Assembly (NCBI GenBank): GCA_963920525.1
Contig: OY986435.1
Location: forward strand, 261,332,962-261,396,961
Reading direction: 5' to 3'
DNA: 64,000 nt
From: Dichetophora obliterata
Lineage: Eukaryota; Arthropoda; Insecta; Diptera; Sciomyzidae
Shown here: positions 20,786-31,600 of the stretch, one piece after another
How positions within the stretch are numbered: position 1 is the first letter of the stretch
Layout: each line of letters starts with the position of its first letter
Position numbers and translations under genes: made by a program
Notes under the pieces: generated by a model
What the model was told of the DNA's origin: nothing
The model's database searches: none
The model's input: the letters and a program-made list of their open reading frames with translations, nothing else

Positions 20786-21730
20786 CTAGCAAGTAAAATA
20801 AAGGAATCAAGCAAACTCGAAAACATATCGACTCGCATACGATTGGCTGACGGGACCACGAAGGAGGTTAATCAGCAACTCGTAGTAAACATAAAACTCG
20901 GAGGAAAACAATGCAACATAGAATTAATCATCCTGCACGACGTGATCGACGACCTTATTCTAGGCATAGACTTTCTGGTCAAAATAGAAACAAGATTGCA
21001 GTGCGGAGACTACTCAATTATCCTCAAGGAAAACACGAACGGTGGAAAAGAACAAGAAACGGCATGCTGTACGGTTGTACGAACAGAGGAAACCGGATCA
21101 AAAACGGGTCCACAGAAAGAAACTGAGGTCATACGAACAGAAGTGGAATCAAGTACAGGTGATCCACAAGAAGCAGCAAGGAGGTTACTACGCACCAGAG
21201 AAATCGCGTCAGGTCCAACCGACGAATCAAAAATCGAAAAGTTTGCAAAGGCAGAGCTGGGAAAATTCGAAGGTCTCAAAGGGGTGTCACATATCACCAT
21301 GCACCGCAAGGGCAAGTTACACATCAAAGCAAGCGCTCTATCACGACAACCACGAGAGAAACTGCTTCGAACGTCAGACGACTCTGCAGAAAACGCCCCT
21401 ATATGCAAATGGCTATCAAAGCGGGAAGCAGAAGTCCAACAGAATCCAGAGAAGTATCCGGACTACATCAGAGAAAATGGTGTACTATACCGCTATATAC
21501 CGCCAAACAAAAAAACTGACGACTACGCACCGTGGAAAATGTGTGTACCAAGCTTCCAGCGAGAACAAGTAATAAAATAAAATTACGATGATCCAACCGC
21601 AGGCCACATGGGCATCCGCAAGACCATCGCCAGAATAACAAGCCGATACTACTGGCCAGGCATGTTCAGAGACATAAGCCGGTATGTACGAAGGTGCTCT
21701 ATCTGTCAGCAATTTAAATCAAATTCATCG
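20786..21730 (+). pseudogene. E1 pol remainder: protease end, RT lost, integrase stub
   Basis: The frame continues the protease (RLADGTTKEV, LILGIDFL), then a charged linker to about 21300. There GVSHITMHR, normally the entry to RT, runs directly into KGKLHIKASALSRQ, normally the end of RNase H. So nearly all of RT and RNase H is missing without loss of frame. The integrase N-terminal part follows (YPDYIRENGVLYRYIPPNKK), then an in-frame TAA at 21578-21580. After it come the zinc-finger residues (AGHMGIRKT, YYWPGM, CSICQQFK) up to about 21718, where minisatellite DNA takes over. None of the integrase catalytic acids are present. Confidence 0.8.
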
Positions 21731-22140
21731 CAGCAGCACCTGCGTCACCAACTGCCATCGCAGCAGCATCTGCGTAACCAACTGCCACGGCAGCCGCCAC
21801 TGCATAATCAACGGCCATCGCAGCAGCATCTGCGTAACCAACTGCCACAGCAGCCGCCACTGCATAATCAACGGCCATCGCAGCAGCACCTGCGTCACCA
21901 ACTGCCATCGCAGCAGCATCTGCGTAACCAACTGCCACAGCAGCCGCCACTGCATACTCAACGGCCATCGCAGCAGCACCTGCGTCACCAACTGCCACCG
22001 CAGCAGCATCTGCGTAACCAACTGCCACAGCAGCCACCACTGCATACTCAACGGCCATCGCAGCAGCACCTGCGTCACCAACTGCCATCGCAGCAGCATC
22101 TGCGTAACCAACTGTCACAGCAGCCACCACTGAATAATCA
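21731..22140 (+). repeat. 90-bp minisatellite (three 30-bp subunits), about 4.5 copies
   Basis: Subunits are of the type CAGCAGCACCTGCGTCACCA + ACTGCCATCG, CAGCAGCATCTGCGTAACCA + ACTGCCACAG, and CAGCCGCCACTGCATAATCA + ACGGCCATCG. The period keeps the pol frame open, giving repeats of the form QQHLRHQLPS. Open frames in the other registers are by-products of the 90-bp period. Similarity between copies is very high, so expansion is recent or ongoing. Confidence 0.85.
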
Positions 22141-23130
22141 ACAGCAGCGCAATAGCAGCTGCATCATCAAAAGCATCATAGTATCGCAGTAGCAGCTGCA
22201 TCATCAAAAGCATCACAGAAGCGCAGTAGCAGCTGCGTCATCAAAAGCATCACAGGATCGCAGTAGCAGCTGCAACATCAAAAGCAACACAAGAGCGCAG
22301 TATCAGCTGCGTCATCAGAAGCATCACGGCACCGCAGTAGCAGCTGCATCATCAAAAGCAGCACAGAAGCGCAGTAGCAGCTGCGTCATCAAAAGCATCA
22401 CAGCAGCGCAGTAGCAGCTGCGTCATCAAAAGCATCACAGCATCGCAGTAGCAGCTGCATCATCAAAAGCATCACAGAAGCGCAGTAGCAGCTGCGTCAT
22501 CAAAAGCAGCACAGCAACGCAGTAGCAGCTGCATCATCAAAAGCATCACAGAAGCGCAGTAACAGCTGCGTCATCAAAAGCAGCACAGCTACGCAGTAGC
22601 AGCTGCATCATCAAAAGCATCACAGAAGCGCAGTAGCAGCTGCGTCATCAAAAGCATCACAGGATCGCAGTAGCAGCTGCAACATCAAAAGCAACACAAG
22701 AGCGCAGTATCAGCTGCGTCATCGGAAGCATCACGGCACCGCAGTAGCAGCTGCATCATCAAAAGCAGCTCAGAAGCGCAGTAGCAGCTGCGTCATCAAA
22801 AGCATCACAGCATTTTCCATAGCAGCTGCAGCATCAAAAGCATCACAGAAGCGCAGTAGCAACTGCGTCATCAAAAGCAGCACAGCATCGCAGTAGCAGC
22901 TGCGTCACCAAAAGTAGCACAGCAACGCAGTAACAGCTGCGTCATCAAAAGCAGCACAGCATCGCAGTAGCAGCTGCGTCACCAAAAGTAGCACAGCAAC
23001 GCAGTAGCAGCTGCGTCATCAAAAGCATCACAGCATTGCAGTAGCAGCTGCGTCATCAAAAGCATCACAGTAGCTGCGTCATGAAAAGCAGCACAGCAAC
23101 GCAGTAGCAGCTGCGTCATCAAAAGCATCA
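22141..23130 (+). repeat. 37-bp minisatellite, about 26 copies
   Basis: The unit contains CGCAGTAGCAGCTGCGTCAT then CAAAAGCATCACAGAAG. Adjacent units are 37 bp apart (for example CTGCGTCATC at 22381 and 22418), so no single frame stays open. Variants alternate (GTCATC/ATCATC; AAGC, CAGC, GATC joins) in a higher-order pattern. Every unit has the palindrome GCAGCTGC. Confidence 0.85.
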
Positions 23131-23492
23131 TAGCCACACTGTTAGAGCAACGTCAACAAAATCAGCAAGGCAGCACAGCAGCAGCTGCCTAATCAAAGCA
23201 GTAAAGTATCAGCTGCATTATCAGCAACATCAGGTGTCAACAGCGGCGTAACAGCATACATTATCCATGGCACCATCAATAAACGCAATTGACAGGGTCG
23301 TCAAACAGTTGCACCGTCTGAGCCAGAGTGCAGCGTTCACAACCGCACTACTACCGGCACTGGTTTCCGAAATCGAGGCTGCAATAACGAAGAAGACGAG
23401 GTGGCAGCGGCTTCCATTTCTAATGCAGAATTATCGAAGGCAGACGATACCATGTTCGAATTGGCAAGAAAGGACAAGTGAAGGTCACCACT
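23131..23492 (+). other. E1 3' internal segment with short ORF
   Basis: A 75-codon frame at 23267-23494 (MAPSINAIDRVVKQLHRLSQ...) starts after the minisatellites and runs to the polypurine tract. I do not recognise it. It could be the remnant of a C-terminal pol or accessory ORF, or chance. Confidence 0.3.
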
Positions 23493-23514
23493 GAAGGGGA
23501 AAGAAAAGGGGGGG
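23493..23514 (+). other. E1 polypurine tract
   Basis: GAAGGGGAAAGAAAAGGGGG, uninterrupted purines, abuts the 3' LTR start (TGTGAGG at 23515). It would prime plus-strand DNA synthesis. Confidence 0.85.
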
Positions 23515-25107
23515 TGTGAGGACCCAAATTGTTGCACAATTTGGGCCTCACAAATTATATAAATGAATTGTTAACTGAATTTTAAATATGGAAAATGTAA
23601 ACAACCAAAACATGAAATGTAAATTAAACTATCTCAATTATATTTAAAGATTTATTATATATTATGAATAAGATGTATATAAATCATTATATTATATTAT
23701 ATCTTATTAGCTAAAATATATAATATTAATGTTATAAATATTCTGTTGAGGAAATATTAATGTACTGAATAACAAACAAGTAAACAAATAATAAATACAC
23801 ACATACAAACATGCAGAGCCATGCACACAGTCACATATACACAGGCAGGGAAAACAAAACAAGTGAACACGGAACAGAAAGGCAACGGGAGAGTATAAAG
23901 CAGTCGGTTTGCTTAGGACAGGCAGTCTTGTCGCAGGCGCAGTAGCATGCACATGCTTTGAGACTGAGTAGTTAGTTCAATCGTAGTTATCTTAAGCGAA
24001 GGTGTCCTCACCCTTCGAACGTTGTTTACTCTAAGTCAGGCGTAGTTATCTTAAGCGAAGGTGTACTCACCCTTCGAACGTTGTTTACTCTAAGTCAGGC
24101 GTAGTTATCTTAAGCGAAGGTGTACTCACCCTTCGAACGTTGCTTACTCTAAGTTCAAAACGTAGTTATCTTAAGCGAAGGTGTACTCACCCTTCGAACG
24201 TTGTTTACTCTAAGTCAGGCGTAGTTATCTTAAGCGAAGGTGTACTCACCCTTCGAACGTTGTTTACTCTAAGTCAGGCGTAGTTATCTTAAGCGAAGGT
24301 GTACTCACCCTTCGAACGTTGTTTACTCTAAGTCAGGCGTAGTTATCTTAAGCGAAGGTGTACTCACCCTTCGAACGTTGTTTACCCTTAGTCAGGCGTA
24401 GTTATCTTAAGCGAAGGTGTACTCACCCTTCGAACGTTGCTTACTCTAAGTTCAAAACGTAGTTATCTTAAGCGAAGGTGTACTCACCCTTCGAACGTTG
24501 CTTACTCTAAGTTCAAAACGTAGTTATCTTAAGCGAAGGTGTACTCACCCTTCGAAAGTTGTTTACCCTTAGTCAGGCGTAGTTATCTTAAGCGAAGGTG
24601 TACTCACCCTTCGAACGTTGCTTACTCTAAGTTCAAAACGTAGTTATCTTAAGCGAAGGTGTACTCACCCTTCGAACGTTGTTTACTCTAAGTCAGGCGT
24701 AGTTATCTTAAGCGAAGGTGTACTCACCCTTCGAACGTTGCTTACTCTAAGTTCAAAACGTAGTTATCTTAAGCGAAGGTGTACTCACCCTTCGAACTTT
24801 GTTTACTATAAGTTCAAAACGTAGTTATCTTAAGCGAAGGTGTACTCACCCTTCGAACGTTGTTTACTCTAAGTCAGGCGTAGTTATCTTAAGCGAAGGT
24901 GTACTCACCCTTCGAACGTTGTTTACTCTAAGTCAGGCGTAGTTATCTTAAGCGAAGGTGTACTCACCCTTCGAACGTTGTTTACCCTTAGTCAGGCGTA
25001 GTTATCTTAAGCGAAGGTGTACTCACCCTTCGAACGTTGCTTACTCTAAGTTCAAAACGTAGTTATCTTAAGCGAAGGTGTACTCACCCTTCGAACTTTG
25101 TTTACTA

Positions 25108-26383
25108 TTGGGGGTTGGAATTAATTTTAAAGGTTTTTTTTCGGTTTTTGAGCATTTATTTAGAAACAACGGTACAATGTTTATTATTCAAAGTATTGTC
25201 CATCGTTAGTTACAACATTTTCCCATCTTTCTGGCAGCATATGGATTCCGCGCCGGAAGAACGATTCGTCTTTTGAGGCAATCCACGAATCGACCCATTT
25301 TTTGGTATCCTCGTAAGAAGTGAAGCGCTGCTCAGCCAAGCCATGCGTCATCGATCTGAATAGGTGGTAGTCGGAAGGGGCTATGTCTGGGCTATAAGGC
25401 GGGTGGGGTAGCACATCCCAATTCAGCGCCTCCAACGTTTCCTTGACGGTTCTTGCAACATGTGGCCGTGCGTTGTCATGTTGAAAAACCACTTTGTCGT
25501 GTCTTTTGGCATATTCCGGCCGTTTAACCTTTAATGCTCGGCTCAATTGCATCAATTGTTGTTGGTAGCGTTCCCCAGTGATGGTTGCGTTAGGTTTTAG
25601 CAGGTCATAGTACACGACACCCTTCTGATCCCACCAAATACACAGCATAAGCTTGGCGCCATGAATATTCGGCTTGGCCCTCGATGTTGATGCATGGCCG
25701 GGTGGTCCCCACGATTTTTTTCGCTTAGGATTATCGTTATGGATCCACTTTTCATCGCCAGTGACAATACGATGCAAAAAACTTTTCCTTTTATGCCGTT
25801 GAAGCAGTTGTTCGCACATGCAAAATCGCCGTTCAACGTCTCTCGGCTTCAACTGGTACGGCACCCAATTTCCTTGCTTTTGAATCATTCCCATGGCCTT
25901 CAAGCGTTTGCCGACCGTTGATAAGTCGACTCCCAATGATTCTGACAATTCTTGAAGGGTTTGACACGGGTCTTCATCGAGCAAAGCCTCCAATTCCTCA
26001 TCTTCAAACTTTTTCGGCTGGCCCGGACGCTCTTTGTCTTCCGTATCAAAATCACCACTTTTAAACCGACGGAACCAGTACTCACAAGTAGAAATCGATG
26101 GAGCATAGTCCCCGTAAGCCTCAGTAAGCTTCAACCGCTTTTTTCTTCAAATGGAAGCACAAAAGTAAACCTTCCCGCAAATTGCGTTTTGTTGGAACGA
26201 AAGTCGACATGTTCACAGAGAAAAAAATATATGTTGTTTACACTTCAGTGGAATGACACATACTGAAAAATGAAGCTTAGACAATGTGCTTTGAAATGAA
26301 TATAGTCACAGGTGTGCCCGATGCGATCTATTGATAGTTACGCCATCTCTTAGAAAACCTTTAAAACTAATTCCAACCCCCAA
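25108..26383 (-). mobile_element. mariner-family transposon
   Basis: Terminal inverted repeats of about 30 bp start TTGGGGGTTGGAATTA at both ends with one internal mismatch. TA flanks each side (25106-25107, 26384-26385). The original repeat unit (TTTACTATAAGTTC) can be read across the insertion. The transposase ORF is on the minus strand. The size of 1276 bp is usual for mariner. Confidence 0.95.
25184..26210 (-). pseudogene. mariner transposase, frameshifted near the N-terminus
   Basis: This is the DD34D transposase that cuts and pastes the element at TA. The catalytic acids are visible in TGDEKWI, HDNARPH and PYSPDIAPSDYHLF. The DNA-binding HTH part is seen in LSESLGVDLSTVGKRLKAMG, and the linker WVPYQLKPRD is typical. 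The C-terminus GQYFE is complete. The natural ATG is at 26208-26210 (MSTFVPTKRNLREGLLLCFH), but that frame stops after KKKAVEAY; the main frame takes over at LKLTEAYGDYAP, so bases are missing at about 26135. From there 316 codons are open to 25184. The long intact body means the lesion is recent or arose with a young copy. Subfamily not assigned. Confidence 0.85.
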
Positions 26384-26887
26384 TATAAGTTCAAAACGTA
26401 GTTATCTTAAGCGAAGGTGTACTCACCCTTCGAACATATTTTTACTCTAAGCTCAGGCGTAGTTATCTTAAGCGAGGGTACACTCACCCTTCGAACGTTG
26501 TTTACTCTAAAATCAAAACGTAGTTATCTTAAGCGAAGGTACCTCCACCCTTCGAACATAGTTTTAATCTGAGCTCTATCATAGTCACTCACAGCGAGAG
26601 GGATCATAGCAAATAACGGAATAAAAATGAATAAACAAGGATTAATTAAATCACTTTTATTTATATAATGCTTAATAATTAATAATAACTAAGTAACGTA
26701 CTCATTAAGCAATAAATAAAACAAATGAAAATAATAAAGAATTACACTACAGTTTAAAACTAAAACGCTGGCTTTCTTATTTAAAACAACGGAATCATTG
26801 GTAAATAAATTATTTTGTAAGAACCCCTGGTTTACTCACTGAGCCTACCTCAGCAAAAATCAGTAACGAGCAAAAGGGTTCGTTACA

Positions 26888-28076
26888 AAAAACTCAATAC
26901 ATTCACACTTTTTAACAAATACACTTACACTGGATTCACTTTCACGCCACTTTCATCACTACTGGCAACGAAATTTCAGAGCCAGTGGATTTTGACAGCA
27001 GCGGCCAGTGTATGTCAAAAAGGGGGACCTCAGTGTTGTTTTTAATTACTTTTGGTGGACTTATTTTGGATTTTCCTCGACTTCGTACAGGAAGCAACAC
27101 TGATAGTTAGTTTACAATTTGAAGTAAAGCACACCAAACTGAAATAGCGAGAACCTTCGCATACGATGAAATTTTTTGAATGAACTTTCACTTGCATGTG
27201 TAGCACCTCTTGCTACTAGCATGAAATTAGAAATTTTTCGAATCATTCGAACAGTACACGTATTCTTTCGCATTTTCACTGTCACTGGCCTGTGTAACCG
27301 GCCTGTAATAGCATGTTTTTTCTGCACTCTGAATTAAGTAATTCGGTCTGTGGAACAGTATTCCCAACTTAGGGGTTTTTAACCTAAATTTAGGCGAAAA
27401 AAGTGGAATGGGATTTCTAAGGGGTTTAATAATTTTAGGTGTTTTTTAGGGACTTTTTAATATTCTTAAGCATTGGATAATCCAATTTACTACGAAGTTT
27501 TTGAATTTATTCCAATTTTGCTATGCATTTACCCCTCAATTTTTCCCTTTTTCATTCCCTGGTCCTTACCATGGTGTAAAAAACAAGGTCAACGTGACGT
27601 CTAAATATTTTGCTTAAGCTGAAAAACTTGTGAATAAGTGAAAGAGACATAAAAATTGATTTTGTATGGTTTGACAACTCAAGTGTTTGATTTTTACAAC
27701 AAAAATTTAAAATCGCGTTCGCCTTGTTTTGAATAAAAACCGAAGAAACCAATTTATTTTGTAAATACTAAATCATTTATAACTAAAGATTATAATAAAA
27801 TGTTAATTGATTTTTTTTTGTTTTGGGGGATTTCAAAGTAATTGTAGAGATTTTAGGGGTTTTTGATTAAAGCTTTAGGCATAAAAATTTTTGGGAGTTG
27901 GTAACACTGCTGTGGAAGAGAGGCACAACAATTTTAGCAAACTGGACGTGTTTTTCGCGCTCTAGAAAAGTTTACTTTTACTTTATTTTTATTTGATTAA
28001 TAAGTTCATATAACTTTTTTAACAATTTTAAGTTTTCTGTTGAGTTGAACGGTATATTTGATAAAGTTTAATTTAC
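26888..28076. other. Intergenic DNA right of E1
   Basis: The first 430 bases carry motifs inverted relative to 8990-9040 (GCCTGTGTAACCGGCCTGTA near 27290-27312), possibly the far end of the element E1 landed in. The rest is AT-rich with no gene seen. The bases before 28077 could be a 5' UTR for the ORF that starts there. Confidence 0.35.
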
Positions 28077-28664
28077 ATGGAAGACTTTAAAATACAGGGA
28101 AGTGTTGAACTCCTGCAACAAAGAAATCCTCCGGACAAGTTCGGCAGTGATGAAAACAATTATATGAATATTTCTAACACAAGGGTTAGATCAATCAGGG
28201 GCCGAATTACAGCATCCGTGATCGAGAAAAATTGTTAAAGATTGATATGCACTTGGCTCGTCATGCACTTCGTAATTTTTCTCAGTCACAGATGCTGTTA
28301 TTCGACCTCAGTATACAACAAGGAGTTCTTCAGCATAGTATTGAAACTGGTCCACTCCAAGCAATGGCCGAATACAGCATCCGTGATCGAGCAAAATTAC
28401 GAAGGGCACGACAAAACAAGTGCCTACCAATCTTGTACAATTTTGCTCGATCACGGATGCTGTAATTCGGCCCCAGGTCGGCCAATAGCTGGGGTCGCTA
28501 AGGTGGTTGGCGATTTACATCAGCATGCGTTTGCATATCAAAGTCAGCAACAACAACAACTACTAGTACAGTTTCAACAATATGAATCTGCTGCTGCGCA
28601 ATATTTGCACACAAAATGTAGCAAGAAACAACAAAAATTGTTGTTTGCACAGTTAGTTAGTTAG
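28077..28664 (+). pseudogene. Putative gene fragment interrupted by a MITE
   Basis: An ATG at 28077 opens a frame reading MEDFKIQGSVELLQQ and NNYMNISNTRVRSI before it enters a MITE at 28199 and stops. After the MITE the plus strand reads GRPIAGVAKVVGDLHQHAFA, then a Gln run and QYESAAAQYLHTK, ending near 28664 where a LINE tail begins. Both pieces look protein-like rather than random. However, the MITE plus its duplication is 278 bp, so removing it does not bring the two pieces into one frame; an intron or other lesion would be needed. I do not recognise the family. It may be a dead gene copy. Confidence 0.3.
28199..28473. mobile_element. 275-bp foldback MITE with CAG duplication
   Basis: Both ends read GGGCCGAATTACAGCATCCG inwards and continue TGATCGAG. 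CAG flanks each side (28196-28198, 28474-28476). Two further internal copies of the same end sequence exist, one inverted near 28264-28310 and one direct near 28369-28407, so the element is built from four alternating copies. Confidence 0.65.
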
Positions 28665-28679
28665 TTTATAGTGGGCCCA

Positions 28680-31600
28680 TGTGCACTGAGACCCATGCGA
28701 TCTATTGTGCATGCCCTTAATTACCTCTTCAGATTTAAGCTTTTTATAAATTTTAGCACAGTCTCTGACTTTGTTGATGGGGGCACTACCTCCCTCCAAA
28801 ATGAAGGCTTCTTAGACTGTAGATTGTCGGACATTCACATAGTCACCTTCACATAGTCAGAGTCTGCAGACGTCTGATTCAGAAAGACCCATATTTTTAA
28901 GATGGCATCTGAGTGAACAGAGACTTATGAAGAAACTAGTGAGAATTCTAAGGTCTGCTTTGGTGAGCTTGAGTAAATATTTGATTTTTGTTTACTGAGA
29001 GTTCAAAATTTCTTAGATTGCCTCTGTCCATTAGTTTGTTCCAGTGGTACTGAAATTTCTCGTCTTGCCATATTCTAATTTTCTCTAGAATGTGGCCTTT
29101 TGCTAAGCTACAGAATGGTTGAGGTCCTATAAGAGTTCGAGATGCTCCTCGTTTGGCAAGGCAGTCCGCCTCTTCGTTGCCCTCAAATCCTTCGTTACTC
29201 CATTTTCGAGTTTTGACACATCAGTGTCATATCTGCGAGCCAGGTTCAACTGTAAAGCTATCATTCCTCCATAGTTGCCTATTGGGTATAACGACACTGC
29301 AGTGTTTTAAGAAGCTTACCTTCGGCAGCATCCTGTCTTCATGTGACCCGTAAAATTCCCTGCCTTGTAACCACCGATTTCCTCCATTCTTAGTACACTT
29401 AGACATGGGCACTCAGAGCTTCAGATGGTCACGTTCTCATTGCTCCCGTGATACTAATGCACGACATTCTTTGCAGCTTTGTCAGTTGATTAGCTGCTGT
29501 GCGCTGTTGAACCTTGTATGGCAACCATGCAAGTGCTGTAACCATAGGTCTCACAATTGTTGTAAACATCCAACAAATCATTTTCGGTTTGAGGTCCCAC
29601 ATTTTGCCATGGAGGCGTTGACAGGAAAAAAAGGAACGTGTTGCCCTAAGTGGGTGTTCCAACGGAGCTGCTTGTCAAAAGTCACTCCCAAGTACTTGAT
29701 CTCATTTGAAAAGTCAATGACTTTTCCATCCAGGGTAGGTCTTACCATATTTAGGCTTCTTTTCCTAGAGAACGGTACCAGAATTTTTTTGTCAGGATTT
29801 ATGCTTAACCTTCTTTCCTTACACCATTTTTCTTTCCTTACACCTTACACCAAGTTATACGGAGGGCACTCTGCATTCCATCCGACATCGTCGGTTCATG
29901 ACTGCGCAGACTTGAAATAACCAGATCATCCGCATATCCTCTGGTGTCAAAACCCTGGTTGTTGAGACTTGCGATAAGTTCGTCCACGACAAGGGTCCAT
30001 AGAAGTGGTGAAAGTACCCCTCCTTGAGGGCATCCTCTAGTTGTAGTAATCGCGTTACGAATTCCATTAAGCTTAAACGTTATGATTCAGCTTTTCAGCA
30101 TGATTAGAATCTAATTTATGATTGAAAATGGTTTATTTTTAATCTGCATTGCTGCTTTGATCACCCAAAAAGCCTTTTGAATGCCAATGAAGGCACATAG
30201 CGCTGTTTGTTTTGCTTCAAAAGCCTTTTCGATCCTGCCGGTAAGGCTGTGAATAGCGGTGTCAGAGGATTTGCCGGCTTGGTAGGCAAATTGAAACCTG
30301 TTTAGAGGGATGCTCTTCAAGCTAGTCTCTATAATGTTGAGTTCCAATATATTCTGCAGGTTGGCTGATCGGCGAACCTAGGCTGATCGGTCTATACGAT
30401 GTAGGCAATTGTTTGGGCTTTTTACCCATCTATGTTATAAAAACGACCTTTACCTTTGTCCATTCGCGAGGAATGTGGCCTAACAAAAGGCTGGATTTAA
30501 AAATCCGAGTAAGTGGAGGGACAATGGAATCAATGCCTTGCTGTAGTAGGCACGGGTAGATACCATCAGGTCCCGGAGATTTATATGGGTTAAATTTAGA
30601 TATGGCCCAACGTACACTATCGGACGTAAAAAGTTAGGTAAACGTTAGGGAAGTCCTCTTTGAAATCTATCACACCGATGGGGTGTCCTCTTCAAATAGC
30701 ATCCCGGAAAATGCGTCTGCAGAAAAAGACGTTTAGTTTCATCCGAGTTCACAGTGTAGATTCCATCAGGTTTTAATGGAGTTCAGATGCCGTTTGAATG
30801 ATCTTTGACTAGTGCCTTCTGTAGATGGGTCGCTGCTGGTAGACTATCGATCTTCTCGCAGTAAATTCTCCACGTGGCCCTCTTTGATCTTCTCAGCTCA
30901 GTGTTGTATTTGGTTAAAGCTTTGCTAAAGGTTTGCTTAGCTTTATTGTAAAGTTTTTTGTGTTTTTCCTGCGCTTACTCAGCTCCTTGTTCCACCAAAG
31001 CACTTCCCTACGGGACCTGATAGTCCTTATCGGGCAGCTTTCGTGAAATGCTAGTGTTAAGTTGGTTTTGAGTTGTTTGGCCTCAAATTCCAAGCTCTTC
31101 CCTAGTGACAATGGGTTGAGTTGAGTAATTTAGGTTGAGATTTATGTATATGCCTAAAGATTTCCCAATTAGTATTTCTCGTGTTTCTGAAAGAGTGGCA
31201 GGTCTCCGTATGTGTCCCCATATCAAACCTAATGTGACGATGGTCAGACATGGAAACCTCCCACGAGATGTGCTACCATAAATAGGTTGCCTTATTTTAG
31301 CTGCAAGGAGTGAGATCTAATACCTCACCTCTAATGATGTTCCTAAAAGTTGGTTCATTACCCCTATTTATAATAATACTGTTTCCATAAATATAGTCTA
31401 AAAGGAACTCACCCCTTTTGTTGGTGTCTGTACTTCCCCAGATGGTGTGGTGCGAATTTGAGTTGCAGCAGATGACCCAAGGAAGGTTTAGCCTCCTGCA
31501 GTGGCCCACAAGGGCTATGACTTCTACGGTTGGTGCTTCCGCCACATCACCAGGCAAATATGCCGAGGCTGGTACCACCTCGTGGTTTCCTTTAAGGGAG

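Larger units (their letters stand above)
23978..26560 (+). repeat. Tandem array of 59-61-bp units in 3' LTR, about 22 copies
   Basis: About 19 units lie at 23978-25107 and three more at 26386-26560, the array being split by mariner. The same unit types (ending CTCTAAGTCAGG or CTAAGTTCAAAA) appear as in the 5' LTR, with duplicated blocks of several units around 24400-25080. Confidence 0.85.
9048..26887 (+). mobile_element. E1: defective Ty3/gypsy-type LTR retrotransposon
   Basis: Two LTRs (9048-10603 and 23515-26887) begin TGTGAGGAC and end GTTCGTTACA, flanked by AAAA on both sides (9044-9047, 26888-26891). In order, the interior holds a primer binding site, gag, a protease interrupted by E2, a pol remnant lacking RT, an integrase zinc-finger stub with a stop codon, two minisatellite blocks and a polypurine tract. 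All the cis signals needed for mobilisation are present, but the coding capacity is lost, so the element looks non-autonomous. Long LTRs and a Lys-like PBS recall Osvaldo/Ulysses-type elements; that is a guess. Confidence 0.85.
23515..26887 (+). repeat. E1 3' LTR, expanded and interrupted by mariner
   Basis: It has the same ends as the 5' LTR but is 3373 bp. The difference is explained by the 1276-bp mariner (25108-26383) plus its TA, and about nine extra tandem units. The flanking AAAA at 26888-26891 matches the left side. Confidence 0.88.

Noticed and set aside
21684..22133. Extra long frames on both strands over the 90-bp minisatellite
   Set aside because: A repeat period divisible by three keeps several registers open at once; they are by-products of the repeat.
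21731..23130. CRISPR-like array
   Set aside because: The units are contiguous without unique spacers and lie inside a eukaryotic retrotransposon.
24618..25276. Frames in the LTR tandem array resembling repeated peptides (TLSSKRSYLKRRCTHPSN)
   Set aside because: They arise from the roughly 60-bp unit and are not in any conserved position relative to gag or pol.
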